From Streptococcus uberis (GTDB lineage Bacteria; Bacillota; Bacilli; Lactobacillales; Streptococcaceae): a stretch of 64,000 nucleotides of DNA. Of this stretch, positions 24,074 to 33,146 are shown in pieces. The stretch is taken from the NCBI RefSeq assembly GCF_900475595.1, contig NZ_LS483397.1:529001-593000 (forward strand). The letters are read 5' to 3'. The position numbers and the translations under genes were made by a program. Numbering within the stretch: the stretch's first letter is position 1; every line of letters begins with the position of its first letter. Under the pieces are notes generated by a model. That model was not told where the DNA came from and did no database searches. It saw only the letters and a program-made list of their open reading frames with translations.

Positions 24074-25402
24074 ATGTTTGAATTATTAGAGAAGTACCTC
24101 ATGGGACCAATGGGTAAAGTTTCTACCTGGCGTCCTGTGCGTGCGATTGTGGCTGCTGGGATGGCAAGTATCCCATTAACAATCGTCGGTTCCGCTTTCT
24201 TGGTTTTAGGAGTTCTTCCTCAAGCCTTTCCATTCTTAGCTGGTATCTGGGCAGGTTCATTTGACAAATTTGCTGCACTCACTTTACTTGCTTATAAATG
24301 TTCAATGGGTATTTTAACCCTTTACTTCGCATTGGTTATTGGTTACGAATACACAAAAATCTATGCAGAAGAAGATGGTATCAATCTTGACCCATTAAAT
24401 GGTGGTATTCTTTCAGTATTTGCTTTCTTCATGACCATTCCTGAATTAACATTTACTAAAGGAAGCATGGCTTTAGTAGCTTCTGAAACAACTATTAATG
24501 GTTGGACAGTTGGTGGCGATAGCTTAGCTCGTCTTTCAACATCAGGACTTTTCACAGGTATCTTAATGGCTATTCTTGCTGTTCAATTATACCGTCTCTG
24601 TGTTGTTAGAAACTGGGTTGTTAAAATGCCAGACGCTGTTCCTGAAGGGGTATCTCGTTCATTTACAGCATTGATTCCAGCATTTATCGTTGCTATCACA
24701 GTTATCCTTATCAATGGTGCCTTCATCATGATGGGAACTGATATCTACAAAGTTATCGCTATCCCATTTGGTTTCGTTAAAAACATTACCAACTCTATTG
24801 GTGGTATCATCGTTATTTACTTCCTAGTTCATGCTTTATGGTTAGTTGGTATCCACGGTGCAAACATCGTTATGGGTCTTGTTAACCCTATCCTACTTGC
24901 AAACATGGCTGAAAACGTTAATGGTGCACACTTTGCCTTCGCAGGTGAGTTCACTAACGCTTATGTAACAGTTGGTGGTTCAGGTGCAACTCTTGGTGTA
25001 TGTCTCTTCATGGCATTCTTGGCTAAATCAGAACAATTGAAAATGTTGGGTCGTGCCGCTATTGGTTCATCAATTTTCAACATCAATGAGCCATTAATCT
25101 TCGGTTTACCAATCGTTTATAACCCAATCCTTGCTATTCCATTTATCACTGCTCCAGTTGTTTCAGCAGTATTAGCATACGTTGTAGTTAACTTAAACAT
25201 TGTAAAAGAAGCTATCGTACAAACCCCATGGCCAACTCCTGGCGGATTTGGTGCCTTCATCGGATCTGGTGGGGATATCAAAGCAGCAATTCTTGCAATT
25301 GTATGTATTACTGTAGCATTCTTGATTTGGTTACCATTTATTAAATATTATGACAATAAATTATTAGCTGAAGAAAGAGAAGTTGCAGCAACTGTAGCAT
25401 AA
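24074..25402 (+). CDS. PTS IIC component, lactose/cellobiose family
   Basis: The 442-residue membrane protein has about ten helices and the family motifs HGANIVMG and FNINEPLIFGLPIVYNP, which carry the substrate- and phosphotransfer-site His and Glu. It transports a beta-linked disaccharide or similar glycan across the membrane while IIB phosphorylates it. AGGAGG precedes the ATG. The substrate cannot be fixed by sequence, but the downstream MupG-like gene points to an aminosugar disaccharide. Confidence 0.92.
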   Translation: MFELLEKYLMGPMGKVSTWRPVRAIVAAGMASIPLTIVGSAFLVLGVLPQAFPFLAGIWAGSFDKFAALTLLAYKCSMGILTLYFALVIGYEYTKIYAEEDGINLDPLNGGILSVFAFFMTIPELTFTKGSMALVASETTINGWTVGGDSLARLSTSGLFTGILMAILAVQLYRLCVVRNWVVKMPDAVPEGVSRSFTALIPAFIVAITVILINGAFIMMGTDIYKVIAIPFGFVKNITNSIGGIIVIYFLVHALWLVGIHGANIVMGLVNPILLANMAENVNGAHFAFAGEFTNAYVTVGGSGATLGVCLFMAFLAKSEQLKMLGRAAIGSSIFNINEPLIFGLPIVYNPILAIPFITAPVVSAVLAYVVVNLNIVKEAIVQTPWPTPGGFGAFIGSGGDIKAAILAIVCITVAFLIWLPFIKYYDNKLLAEEREVAATVA

Positions 25403-25407
25403 TGCAT

Positions 25408-25448
25408 TAAAAATACCTTGACTCACTTTGTGGATTAAGGTATTTTTT
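25408..25448 (+). terminator. Hairpin between IIC and the MupG-like gene
   Basis: AAAAATACCTT (25408-25418) pairs with AAGGTATTTTT (25436-25446), followed by more T. It should lower but not prevent read-through into 25468, which has no clear promoter of its own. Confidence 0.75.
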
Positions 25449-25467
25449 TACTAAAGGAGGAATTCTT

Positions 25468-26556
25468 ATGGGAAAATTAGGTATATCCATTTATCCGTCT
25501 AAGTCCAGCATGTCTGAAATGAAAGCCTATATTGATTTAGCAGCCAAATATGGTTATCAACGCCTTTTTACGTCTATGTTAGAAGTCGCTGATAATGCTC
25601 AGGAAACAGTCGCTACCTTTACTGAAATCATTCAGTATGGAAGAGAAAAAGGCCTTAAAACCTCTTTGGATGTCAATCCCAATCTCTTCAAAGCCTTAAA
25701 CATTTCCTATAATCAATTGGAAGTATTTGCAGAGATGGGCATCGATGCTCTTCGCTTAGACGAAGGATTCACAGGCTACGAAGAAGCTATGCTAACTCAT
25801 AATAATTTTGGCATCACAATTGAATTAAATATCTCACGTGGCCAACACTACATCGATATGGTTAACGACTTTGGTCCAAACCAAACACAATTAATAGGAT
25901 CACATAATTTTTATCCACAAGCCTATACTGGACTGTCCTTTGACTATTTCCTAAAAACGGCCAAACAGTATAAAAAATATAACCTAGAGACAGCAGCCTT
26001 TATTGATAGTCCTGACGGGAAAATAGGCCCTTGGCCACTCTCAGATCGGATGGTATCAGCTGAGTTGCAGCGGGATATGTCTTTAACTGCCCAAGTTTCC
26101 CTCTTGAAAATGACAGGTCTTATCGACGATATCTTGCTCTCATCAAGTCTTTTATCGGAGAAAGATTTGAAAGAAGTGGCTGACGCCTTCAAACAATCCT
26201 TACCTGTATTTCCAGTTAAGGTTCAGCAAGAATTATCGGCTGTAGAAAAAGAAATCCTTCTAGATAATCAACACCTTTATCGAGGAGACAAGTCGGATTA
26301 CATGATTCGCTCAAGTCAACCTCGCGTGCTCTATAAAGACCATTCCATTGAACCATTCAATACAATTCCAATTAAAAGAGGAATGGTAACCATTGGTAAT
26401 AATAATGCGGGTCAATATAAAGGTGAATTGCAAATCGCACTAAAAGATCGACCAAATGATGGCCGTCAAAATGTGGTCGCTCAGATTTCCCCTGAAAATG
26501 ATATCTTGATTGATCTCTTAAGATTATGGCAAAGCTTTTTATTTATTGAAGAATAA
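25468..26556 (+). CDS. DUF871/MupG-type glycosidase family protein
   Basis: The 362-residue protein starts MGKLGISIYPSKSS and has the TIM-barrel segments LRLDEGF, NFYPQAYTGL and IDSPDGKIGPWPL of the DUF871 family, followed by a C-terminal domain with IKRGMVTIGNNNAGQYKGE. MupG of Staphylococcus aureus, in this family, is a 6-phospho-N-acetylmuramidase that cleaves MurNAc-6P-GlcNAc after PTS uptake. AAAGGAGG precedes the ATG. Its link to a lac/cellobiose-type PTS suggests it hydrolyses the phosphorylated disaccharide brought in. The exact substrate is inference. Confidence 0.85.
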   Translation: MGKLGISIYPSKSSMSEMKAYIDLAAKYGYQRLFTSMLEVADNAQETVATFTEIIQYGREKGLKTSLDVNPNLFKALNISYNQLEVFAEMGIDALRLDEGFTGYEEAMLTHNNFGITIELNISRGQHYIDMVNDFGPNQTQLIGSHNFYPQAYTGLSFDYFLKTAKQYKKYNLETAAFIDSPDGKIGPWPLSDRMVSAELQRDMSLTAQVSLLKMTGLIDDILLSSSLLSEKDLKEVADAFKQSLPVFPVKVQQELSAVEKEILLDNQHLYRGDKSDYMIRSSQPRVLYKDHSIEPFNTIPIKRGMVTIGNNNAGQYKGELQIALKDRPNDGRQNVVAQISPENDILIDLLRLWQSFLFIEE

Positions 26557-26589
26557 AAAATGCGAAGACGCTTACGTCTTCGCATTTTT
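26556..26589. terminator. Bidirectional terminator
   Basis: A 15-base perfect stem (AAAAATGCGAAGACG with CGTCTTCGCATTTTT, loop CTTA) separates the PTS operon from convergent pepQ and works in both directions. Confidence 0.9.
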
Positions 26590-26616
26590 GGTGTTCCAGT
26601 CTTAAGAAGTGTCAAA

Positions 26617-27702
26617 TTAGCCTTCAAAGTAGAGCAATTCTTTAGAAGTTTTGGTAAATGGTTGGAAACCGTCTTTAGTCACATGACCACAGTCTTCAAT
26701 ACGGACCCCAACTTTTCCTGGAATGTAAATACCAGGTTCAATAGAAAAGCACATGCCTTCTTCAATAATCATATCGTTACCGGCCATAATGGAAGGAAAC
26801 TCGTGGACATCCATACCTAAGCCATGACCGAGACGGTGGTTAAAGTATTCACCATAACCAGCTTTTTCAATAACAGAACGAGCTGCGGCATCAACTTCTG
26901 CAGCCGTAACACCAGGTTTAACAAATTCTTGGGCTTTTAATTGGGCTTCGAGGCAAAGCTCGTAAATATCCAATTTGAACTGGTCAGGTTTGCCAACCGC
27001 CACTGTTCTGGTCATGTCACTGGTATAACCCAAGGTTTCCACTCCTAAGTCAAAGAGAAGTAGGGCATTGTTTTCAATTTTATTAGTACCAGGAATACCA
27101 TGAGGGTCTGCAGCGTTATCTCCGGTTAAGACCATGGTGTCAAAACTCATTTTACTGATACCTTGTTTTTTCATTTCAAACTCAATCTGAGCAATAATAT
27201 CAGTCTCAGTAGCTTCTAATGAAATATTGTCAAAACCAACCTTTACGGCTTTGTCAGCAAAATCTCCGGCAATCATCATTTTTTCAATTTCATCAGCCGA
27301 TTTAATTAAACGCATGCCTTGAATAAATGGTGTTAGGTTTTCAAAACGACCTGAAAATACAGTTTGCAATCCTTGAAACTTGGTTACATTGAGATGATCA
27401 AATTCAGCATAAATGGTTTTAGCATCTGTGTTGGGTAATACCTTGCGGATTTTTTCCCAAGGGTTTTCAGAGTCCATGTAGCCAAAAACTGGGAAGTTGA
27501 CGATTTTGCTGGCTCTCGCGACCTCCAATGCAGGAACAAACAATACGGGTACCAGTTGTTCATAAATAAAAAGGAACATCTGGCGTTCATGAGGGTCACA
27601 GGCAAAACCAGTCAAATAGTTAACAGTGACTGGATCTGAGAAAATGGCAAGTTCAGCCTTTTCTTCTGTTAAAAAATGTCTAATATGATCAATTTTAGTC
27701 AT
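26617..27702 (-). CDS. pepQ: Xaa-Pro dipeptidase/aminopeptidase
   Basis: The 361-residue enzyme has a creatinase-like N-terminal domain and a pita-bread metallopeptidase domain. Metal ligands are visible in LLFDLGVE, YTSDMTRTV, NHRLGHGLGMDVHE, CFSIEPGIY and RIEDCGHV. It cleaves dipeptides with C-terminal proline in the cytoplasm. The divergent pairing with ccpA and the cre sites between them are conserved in lactic acid bacteria. Confidence 0.95.
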   Translation of the reverse strand: MTKIDHIRHFLTEEKAELAIFSDPVTVNYLTGFACDPHERQMFLFIYEQLVPVLFVPALEVARASKIVNFPVFGYMDSENPWEKIRKVLPNTDAKTIYAEFDHLNVTKFQGLQTVFSGRFENLTPFIQGMRLIKSADEIEKMMIAGDFADKAVKVGFDNISLEATETDIIAQIEFEMKKQGISKMSFDTMVLTGDNAADPHGIPGTNKIENNALLLFDLGVETLGYTSDMTRTVAVGKPDQFKLDIYELCLEAQLKAQEFVKPGVTAAEVDAAARSVIEKAGYGEYFNHRLGHGLGMDVHEFPSIMAGNDMIIEEGMCFSIEPGIYIPGKVGVRIEDCGHVTKDGFQPFTKTSKELLYFEG

Positions 27703-27801
27703 GAAAATACCTTCTTTCTACCCCTATTTTTTCAAAAAAATGGAGAAAATGCAAGCTTTCTCTCAAGTCTTGAAAACTTTTCAAAAATTAGCCTTTTATA
27801 C

Positions 27802-27849
27802 TTGAAAGTGGTTTCAATTCATGCTAAAATAACGTTGAAAGCGTCATTT
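27802..27849 (+). promoter_or_regulatory. ccpA promoter with two cre-like sites
   Basis: TTGAAA (27802-27807) and TAAAAT (27825-27830) are 17 bases apart. TGAAAGTGGTTTCA (27803-27816) overlaps the -35 and TGAAAGCGTCATTT (27836-27849) lies after the -10. Both resemble CcpA operators (the first is palindromic with TG for CG, the second has a poor right end). Autoregulation of ccpA and joint control of pepQ are likely. Confidence 0.75.
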
Positions 27850-27873
27850 TCATAGAGAAAGGAAGATAAAAAA

Positions 27874-28875
27874 ATGAACACAGATGATACCATTACGATT
27901 TATGATGTTGCTCGTGAAGCTGGTGTTTCAATGGCAACTGTCAGCCGTGTTGTAAATGGAAATAAAAACGTTAAGGAAAATACACGCAAAAAAGTTTTAG
28001 AAGTTATCGATCGTTTAGATTATCGTCCTAACGCCGTCGCTCGTGGACTTGCAAGTAAGAAAACAACAACTGTTGGTGTTGTTATTCCAAATATTGCCAA
28101 TGCCTATTTTTCAATTTTAGCCAAAGGTATTGATGATATCGCAGCCATGTACAAATATAACATTGTCTTGGCATCTAGTGACGAGGACGATGATAAAGAA
28201 GTCAATGTTGTCAATACCCTCTTTGCCAAACAAGTTGATGGGATTATTTTCATGGGTCACCATTTAACAGAAAAAATTCGTGCAGAATTTTCACGTTCTA
28301 GAACCCCTATCGTTTTAGCAGGTACCGTTGACCTTGAACACCAACTTCCAAGCGTTAATATTGACTATCAAGCAGCAGTCGCTGAGGTTATTGATATTTT
28401 AGCAGAGAACCATAAGAAAATCGCATTTGTATCAGGTCCACTTATTGATGATATCAATGGTAAAGTACGTCTTTCTGGTTATAAAGAAGGCCTTAAAAAG
28501 AATAAATTAGATTATAAAGAAGGCTTAGTCTTTGAAGCCAATTATTCTTACAAAGAAGGCTATGAATTGGCACAGCGTGTGATTAATTCTGGAGCAACTG
28601 CAGCTTATGTCGGTGAAGATGAATTAGCAGCTGGTTTATTAAATGGTCTCTTTGCGGCAGGAAAAAGTGTACCTGAAGATTTTGAAATCATTACAAGTAA
28701 TGATTCACCTGTTGTTGAATACACTCGTCCTAACTTGAGTTCAATTAGTCAACCAGTTTATGATTTAGGTGCCGTAAGTATGCGTATGTTAACAAAAATC
28801 ATGAACAAAGAAGAATTAGAAGAAAAAGAGATTCTATTAAACCATGGCATCAAACGTCGTGGAACAACAAAATAA
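27874..28875 (+). CDS. ccpA: Catabolite control protein A
   Basis: A LacI-family regulator of 333 residues. The N-terminal helix-turn-helix is TIYDVAREAGVSMATVSRVV (residues 8-27), then the hinge YRPNAVARGLASKKT and a periplasmic-binding-like core that binds HPr-Ser-P. It represses or activates genes with cre sites; five such sites occur in this window. Placement next to pepQ confirms the identity. A terminator follows directly. Confidence 0.97.
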   Translation: MNTDDTITIYDVAREAGVSMATVSRVVNGNKNVKENTRKKVLEVIDRLDYRPNAVARGLASKKTTTVGVVIPNIANAYFSILAKGIDDIAAMYKYNIVLASSDEDDDKEVNVVNTLFAKQVDGIIFMGHHLTEKIRAEFSRSRTPIVLAGTVDLEHQLPSVNIDYQAAVAEVIDILAENHKKIAFVSGPLIDDINGKVRLSGYKEGLKKNKLDYKEGLVFEANYSYKEGYELAQRVINSGATAAYVGEDELAAGLLNGLFAAGKSVPEDFEIITSNDSPVVEYTRPNLSSISQPVYDLGAVSMRMLTKIMNKEELEEKEILLNHGIKRRGTTK

Positions 28876-28902
28876 ATCTGCCTTTTTAGGCGGATTTTTT
28901 TC
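28876..28902 (+). terminator. Terminator after ccpA
   Basis: ATCTGCC and GGCGGAT form a stem with a TTTTTA loop (28876-28895; one wobble pair), followed by seven T. Confidence 0.85.
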
Positions 28903-28915
28903 TTAGGAGTAAGGC

Positions 28916-30385
28916 ATGACAAATGAATTAATGTTTCAAGCTTTTGAATGGTATTTACCAGATGATCACAATCATTGGAAGAGGTTAAGAGAAGCTATCC
29001 CAGACTTTCAAAAAATGGGAATCAGTAAAATCTGGTTACCTCCTGCATTCAAAGGAACAGGCTCTAACGATGTGGGGTATGGTATTTATGACTTATTTGA
29101 TTTGGGAGAGTTTGATCAAAACGGTACAGTTCCAACGAAATATGGCAGTAAGGAGGACTATTTAGCTTTAACAGCTGCCTTAAATGAAGCAGGCATTATG
29201 CCAATTGCAGATATTGTCCTCAATCATAAAGCTAATGCTGATCAAAAAGAAACCTTTCATGTTCTTAAAATGAATCCTGATAACAGACAAGAGCCTATTT
29301 CTGAACCCTATGAAATTGAAGGGTGGACGGGCTTTACCTTTCCAGGTCGTCAAGGCAAATATAATGATTTTACGTGGCACTGGTATCATTTTACAGGATT
29401 GGATTACGATGCTCGACACAATGAAACTGGTATTTTTTTAATCACAGGAGATAATAAAGGTTGGGCTAATCAAGAAAGTGTTGATAATGAAAAGGGCAAT
29501 TTTGATTACTTGATGTTTAATGATATTGATTTTAAACATCCAGAAGTTCAAGAACATCTTAAGGTCTGGGCCAAATGGTTTTTAGATACCACAGCTGTCA
29601 AAGGATTTCGTTTGGATGCTATCAAACATATTGATGCCAACTTTATGAATAACTTTATTCGCTACGTTCGTGATCATTTTGCTGAGGATCTCTTTGTTTT
29701 TGGTGAGTATTGGAAAGACGATAGCGATGCTACTCACCATTATTTGGATGAAGTTGACATGCAATTTAATCTTGTTGACGTTGCACTCCACATGAACTTT
29801 TATGAAGCCAGTCATTCAGGTAATGCTTTTGATATGACAAAAATCTTTGAATCTAGCTTAATGCAAAGCCATCCAGATTTTGCCATAACCTTTGTTGACA
29901 ATCATGATACTCAAAGTGGACAAGCCTTACAAACCCGTGTAGAAGATTGGTTTAAACCTTTAGCTTACGGACTCATACTTTTAAGACAAGAAGGAATGCC
30001 ATGTCTATTTTATGGTGACTACTATGGAATAGAAGGTGACTTTGGTCAAATGTCTTTTAAAGATATTTTAGAGAAACTCACTTATCTTCGTCAAAAAACA
30101 GTTTATGGAAAACAAGTAGATTACTTTGATCATGCTAATTGTATTGGTTGGACTCAGTTGGGGAACGATGACAGTGATACCTGTTTAGCGGTTGTCATGA
30201 CAAATGGTGACAGAGGTTGGAAACACATGGAAGTAGGGCAACTTTATGTCGGTCAAACTTTTGTGGATTATCTTGGACATTGCCCAGATGAAATAATGAT
30301 TAATGAGGATGGTTGGGCAGATTTCAAAGTTGAACCGGGTTCCATATCAGCTTGGGTTCCAAAATCCTTTTTAGCTTTAGCATAA
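28916..30385 (+). CDS. Intracellular alpha-amylase (GH13)
   Basis: The 489-residue enzyme lacks a signal peptide. The four GH13 regions are visible: DIVLNH (I), GFRLDAIKHI with the nucleophile Asp (II), FGEYW with the acid Glu (III) and FVDNHDT (IV). It should hydrolyse alpha-1,4-glucans or maltodextrins in the cytoplasm. TAGGAGTAAGG precedes the ATG. It directly follows ccpA after a terminator, an order also found in other streptococci. Expression probably relies on read-through or a promoter I cannot see. Confidence 0.93.
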   Translation: MTNELMFQAFEWYLPDDHNHWKRLREAIPDFQKMGISKIWLPPAFKGTGSNDVGYGIYDLFDLGEFDQNGTVPTKYGSKEDYLALTAALNEAGIMPIADIVLNHKANADQKETFHVLKMNPDNRQEPISEPYEIEGWTGFTFPGRQGKYNDFTWHWYHFTGLDYDARHNETGIFLITGDNKGWANQESVDNEKGNFDYLMFNDIDFKHPEVQEHLKVWAKWFLDTTAVKGFRLDAIKHIDANFMNNFIRYVRDHFAEDLFVFGEYWKDDSDATHHYLDEVDMQFNLVDVALHMNFYEASHSGNAFDMTKIFESSLMQSHPDFAITFVDNHDTQSGQALQTRVEDWFKPLAYGLILLRQEGMPCLFYGDYYGIEGDFGQMSFKDILEKLTYLRQKTVYGKQVDYFDHANCIGWTQLGNDDSDTCLAVVMTNGDRGWKHMEVGQLYVGQTFVDYLGHCPDEIMINEDGWADFKVEPGSISAWVPKSFLALA

Positions 30386-30389
30386 ACAG

Positions 30390-30414
30390 AATCAGCCTAA
30401 GGGCTGATTTTTTT
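30390..30414 (+). terminator. Terminator after the amylase gene
   Basis: AATCAGCC (30390-30397) pairs with GGCTGATT (30402-30409), followed by T to 30414. Confidence 0.9.
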
Positions 30415-30422
30415 GCCTATTA

Positions 30423-30461
30423 GTGAAAATTCCTTGGAAATAAGCTATAATAGATTCTATG
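30423..30461 (+). promoter_or_regulatory. Promoter placed for a leaderless transcript
   Basis: TATAAT (30446-30451) ends seven bases before the ATG at 30459, and a -35-like GTGAAA (30423-30428) is 17 bases upstream of it. Transcription would begin at or next to the A of the start codon. No ribosome site is seen. Confidence 0.6.
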
Positions 30462-31457
30462 AAAGTCTTACTATACTTAGAAGCTGAAAATTTCTTACGA
30501 AAATCTGGGATAGGTCGTGCCATTAAACATCAAGTAAAAGCCTTGAGGTCTGTTGGACAAGCCTTTACGACAAATCCTAAAGATGACTATGACCTTGTTC
30601 ATGTTAACACTTATGGCATTGCTAGCTGGTTGTTAATGACAAAAGCTAAAAAAGCTGGCAAAAAAGTGATCATGCATGGTCATTCTACAGAAGAGGATTT
30701 TAGAAATTCCTTTATTTTTTCTAATCAATTATCCCCTATGTTTAAAAAATACCTTTGTCTTTTTTATAAGAAAGCAGATGCCATCATCACGCCAACTCTC
30801 TATTCAAAATCTCTGATTGAAAACTATGGGATAAACAAGCCAGTTTTTGCCATTTCAAATGGGATTGATCTGAAACAATATGGTCCAAATCCTCAAAAAG
30901 AGGAAGCTTTCCGACGTTATTTTAATGTAAAAGATGGCGAAAAAGTTGTCATGGGTGCAGGGCTTTTCTTCAAACGAAAAGGCATTGATGATTTTGTAAA
31001 AGTTGCTGAAAAAATGCCAGATGTCACATTTATTTGGTTTGGAGAAATGAATAAATGGATGATTCCAGCTGAAATAAGAAAGATTGTTAATGGCAATCAT
31101 CCTGAAAATGTTATTTTTCCAGGATACATTAAAGGTGACGTTTATGAAGGCGCAATGACAGGGGCTGATGCTTTCTTTTTCCCAAGTCGTGAAGAAACAG
31201 AAGGCATTGTAGTACTGGAAGCCTTAGCAAGTAAACAGCATGTCCTTGTCAGAGATATCCCTGTTTATTCTGGTTGGGTAAATCAAGATAGCGCGGAGAT
31301 GGCTTCAGATGTAGATGGATTTGTTAAGGCATTACGGAAAATCTTAAATGGTCAAAGTCAGAAAACCATGGCAGGTTATCAGGTTGCAGAAAGCAGAAGT
31401 ATTGAAAAAATAGCTTTGGAGTTAGTAGACACTTATCAAAAAGTAATGGAGTTATAA
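30459..31457 (+). CDS. cpoA: Glycolipid glycosyltransferase, CpoA/IagA-like
   Basis: A 332-residue GT-B family 4 enzyme with the nucleotide-sugar motif EETEGIVVLEALASK near the C-terminus. In streptococci such an enzyme, paired with the next gene, adds the second sugar to make diglycosyl-diacylglycerol, the anchor lipid of lipoteichoic acid. Its stop is two bases before the next start (ATAAGATG), so the two are coupled. The start lies just after a -10 box, so the mRNA may be leaderless. The exact sugar is not read from sequence. Confidence 0.8.
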   Translation: MKVLLYLEAENFLRKSGIGRAIKHQVKALRSVGQAFTTNPKDDYDLVHVNTYGIASWLLMTKAKKAGKKVIMHGHSTEEDFRNSFIFSNQLSPMFKKYLCLFYKKADAIITPTLYSKSLIENYGINKPVFAISNGIDLKQYGPNPQKEEAFRRYFNVKDGEKVVMGAGLFFKRKGIDDFVKVAEKMPDVTFIWFGEMNKWMIPAEIRKIVNGNHPENVIFPGYIKGDVYEGAMTGADAFFFPSREETEGIVVLEALASKQHVLVRDIPVYSGWVNQDSAEMASDVDGFVKALRKILNGQSQKTMAGYQVAESRSIEKIALELVDTYQKVMEL

Positions 31458-31458
31458 G

Positions 31459-32793
31459 ATGCGAGTTGGTCTATTTACAGACACTTACTTTCCACAAGTT
31501 TCAGGTGTCGCAACCAGTATTCGAACCTTGAAAGAAGAGCTAGAAAAAGAAGGACATGAAGTCTATATCTTTACCACGACGGATAAAAACGTCAAACGCT
31601 TTGAAGATCCAACAGTGATTAGACTTCCAAGCGTCCCATTTGTGTCCTTTACGGATCGTCGAGTGGTTTATCGTGGACTTATTTCATCTTATAAAATAGC
31701 TAAGCAGTATCATCTAGATATCATACACACACAAACAGAGTTCAGCTTAGGGTTGCTTGGTAAAATGGTAGGCAAAGCCTTAAGAATCCCAGTTGTTCAT
31801 ACCTATCATACCCAGTATGAGGATTATGTGACCTACATCGCAAACGGTAAACTGATTCGACCAAGTATGGTAAAACCAATCTTAAAAAGCTATTTAAAAG
31901 ATTTAGATGGAGTTGTCTGCCCAAGCCCTATCGTCTTGAATCTTCTAGAAGATTATCAAGTTAAATTACCAAAGCGGGTTATCCCAACAGGAATCGATTT
32001 GACACAATATATCCGAGACGATATTTCTAAGCAAGATATCGCTAGTCTTAAAGAGGAATTGCAAATCGCCGATGATGATACCTTTTTACTCAGTTTGTCG
32101 CGTGTTTCCTATGAAAAAAACATTCAGGCTATTATTCGACAACTGCCGGAAGTCTTGAAAGCTAATCCCAAAGTCAAATTAGTCATTGTAGGTGATGGTC
32201 CTTACCTGCCTGATTTGAAGGCTTTAGCGGATCAACTGACAATCAGCGAGAACGTTATTTTTACTGGCATGGTTCCACATGACAAAGTGGCTTATTATTA
32301 TAAAGCTTGTGATTTTTTTGTTAGTGCTTCGACCAGTGAAACACAAGGATTGACTTACATTGAAAGCCTTGCAAGTGGAAAACCGATTATTGCTCATGGC
32401 AATCCTTATTTAGACGATCTTGTTTCTGATAAAATGTTTGGTACGCTTTTTTATCATGAGGATGAATTAGCAGATGCTATTATTGATGCTATCATTGAAA
32501 CACCTGAAATGAATCCTGAAATGCTTAAGCAAAAACGTTTTGACATCTCAGCTGAGCATTTTGGACATTCGATGTATACCTTTTATCTGGATACCATCAT
32601 CAATAAAAATAAGCCTCAACCTCAGCGACTTTCCTTACGTGTTACTGGTACAGGCAAACGAGAGCCAATCAAACTGGTTCAAACAGCGCGTCGTATTCCA
32701 AAACGAGCTTTTAAAGCAACAGCTGTCACCTCTGTAAAAGTTGTGAAGGCACCGCTTAAAATGGTTAATGCCATACGTGACTTTTTAGATTAA
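31459..32793 (+). CDS. Diacylglycerol glucosyltransferase (first glycolipid step)
   Basis: A 444-residue GT-B family 4 enzyme starting MRVGLFTDTYFPQVSGVATSI, with the acceptor-side HTYHTQYEDYV and the donor-site ETQGLTYIESLASGKP. These match the alpha-monoglucosyldiacylglycerol synthase of streptococci. The C-terminus is strongly basic, as expected for membrane-surface binding. It works together with the preceding gene in glycolipid and lipoteichoic acid anchor synthesis. Confidence 0.87.
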   Translation: MRVGLFTDTYFPQVSGVATSIRTLKEELEKEGHEVYIFTTTDKNVKRFEDPTVIRLPSVPFVSFTDRRVVYRGLISSYKIAKQYHLDIIHTQTEFSLGLLGKMVGKALRIPVVHTYHTQYEDYVTYIANGKLIRPSMVKPILKSYLKDLDGVVCPSPIVLNLLEDYQVKLPKRVIPTGIDLTQYIRDDISKQDIASLKEELQIADDDTFLLSLSRVSYEKNIQAIIRQLPEVLKANPKVKLVIVGDGPYLPDLKALADQLTISENVIFTGMVPHDKVAYYYKACDFFVSASTSETQGLTYIESLASGKPIIAHGNPYLDDLVSDKMFGTLFYHEDELADAIIDAIIETPEMNPEMLKQKRFDISAEHFGHSMYTFYLDTIINKNKPQPQRLSLRVTGTGKREPIKLVQTARRIPKRAFKATAVTSVKVVKAPLKMVNAIRDFLD

Positions 32794-32861
32794 AAGGGTA
32801 AGTAGTAGTTGCCTAATAGAGGGGAAAATCATAAGACCTATCAAATTCATCTTAGTGACCC

Positions 32862-32889
32862 TTGCTATTTTTTGAAATCTTGATATAAT
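32862..32889 (+). promoter_or_regulatory. thrS promoter
   Basis: TTGCTA (32862-32867) and TATAAT (32884-32889) are 16 bases apart. Transcription should start near 32896 and give a leader of about 250 bases. Confidence 0.7.
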
Positions 32890-32895
32890 AACAAA

Positions 32896-33104
32896 GAAGA
32901 CATGTTAGTTTAGAAACATCTATTGGAGCGAGTGCTGGTTGGTGGAAAGAGCACAAGATGACTATGCTAATACTCCTTCCCATGATTTTATGCAAACATA
33001 AAAGGGTGGTTCCCTTATCGCCAATCAGAGGTCCTTGGCTTTTTTAGCATGGACAAATGAAGGTGGAACCACGTTGCGACGTCCTTTTGAGGATGTCGCT
33101 TTTT
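32896..33104 (+). promoter_or_regulatory. T-box leader (tRNA-Thr responsive) of thrS
   Basis: The leader holds a stem I-type apical sequence (GGTTGGTGGAAAGAGCAC near 32938-32955), the T-box AAGGTGGAACCACG (33060-33073) and a terminator GCGACGTCC/GGATGTCGC with TTTTT (33076-33104). Uncharged tRNA pairs with the T-box and prevents termination. I could not identify the specifier codon with confidence; the gene implies a threonine codon. Confidence 0.92.
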
Positions 33105-33146
33105 GTTTTCCATAAACTGTAAACAACTATATAAGGAGAGAAAAAG

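Noticed and set aside
32938..33010. Exact specifier codon of the T-box
   Set aside because: ACT and other threonine codons occur in the leader, but I could not fold stem I with enough confidence to choose one.
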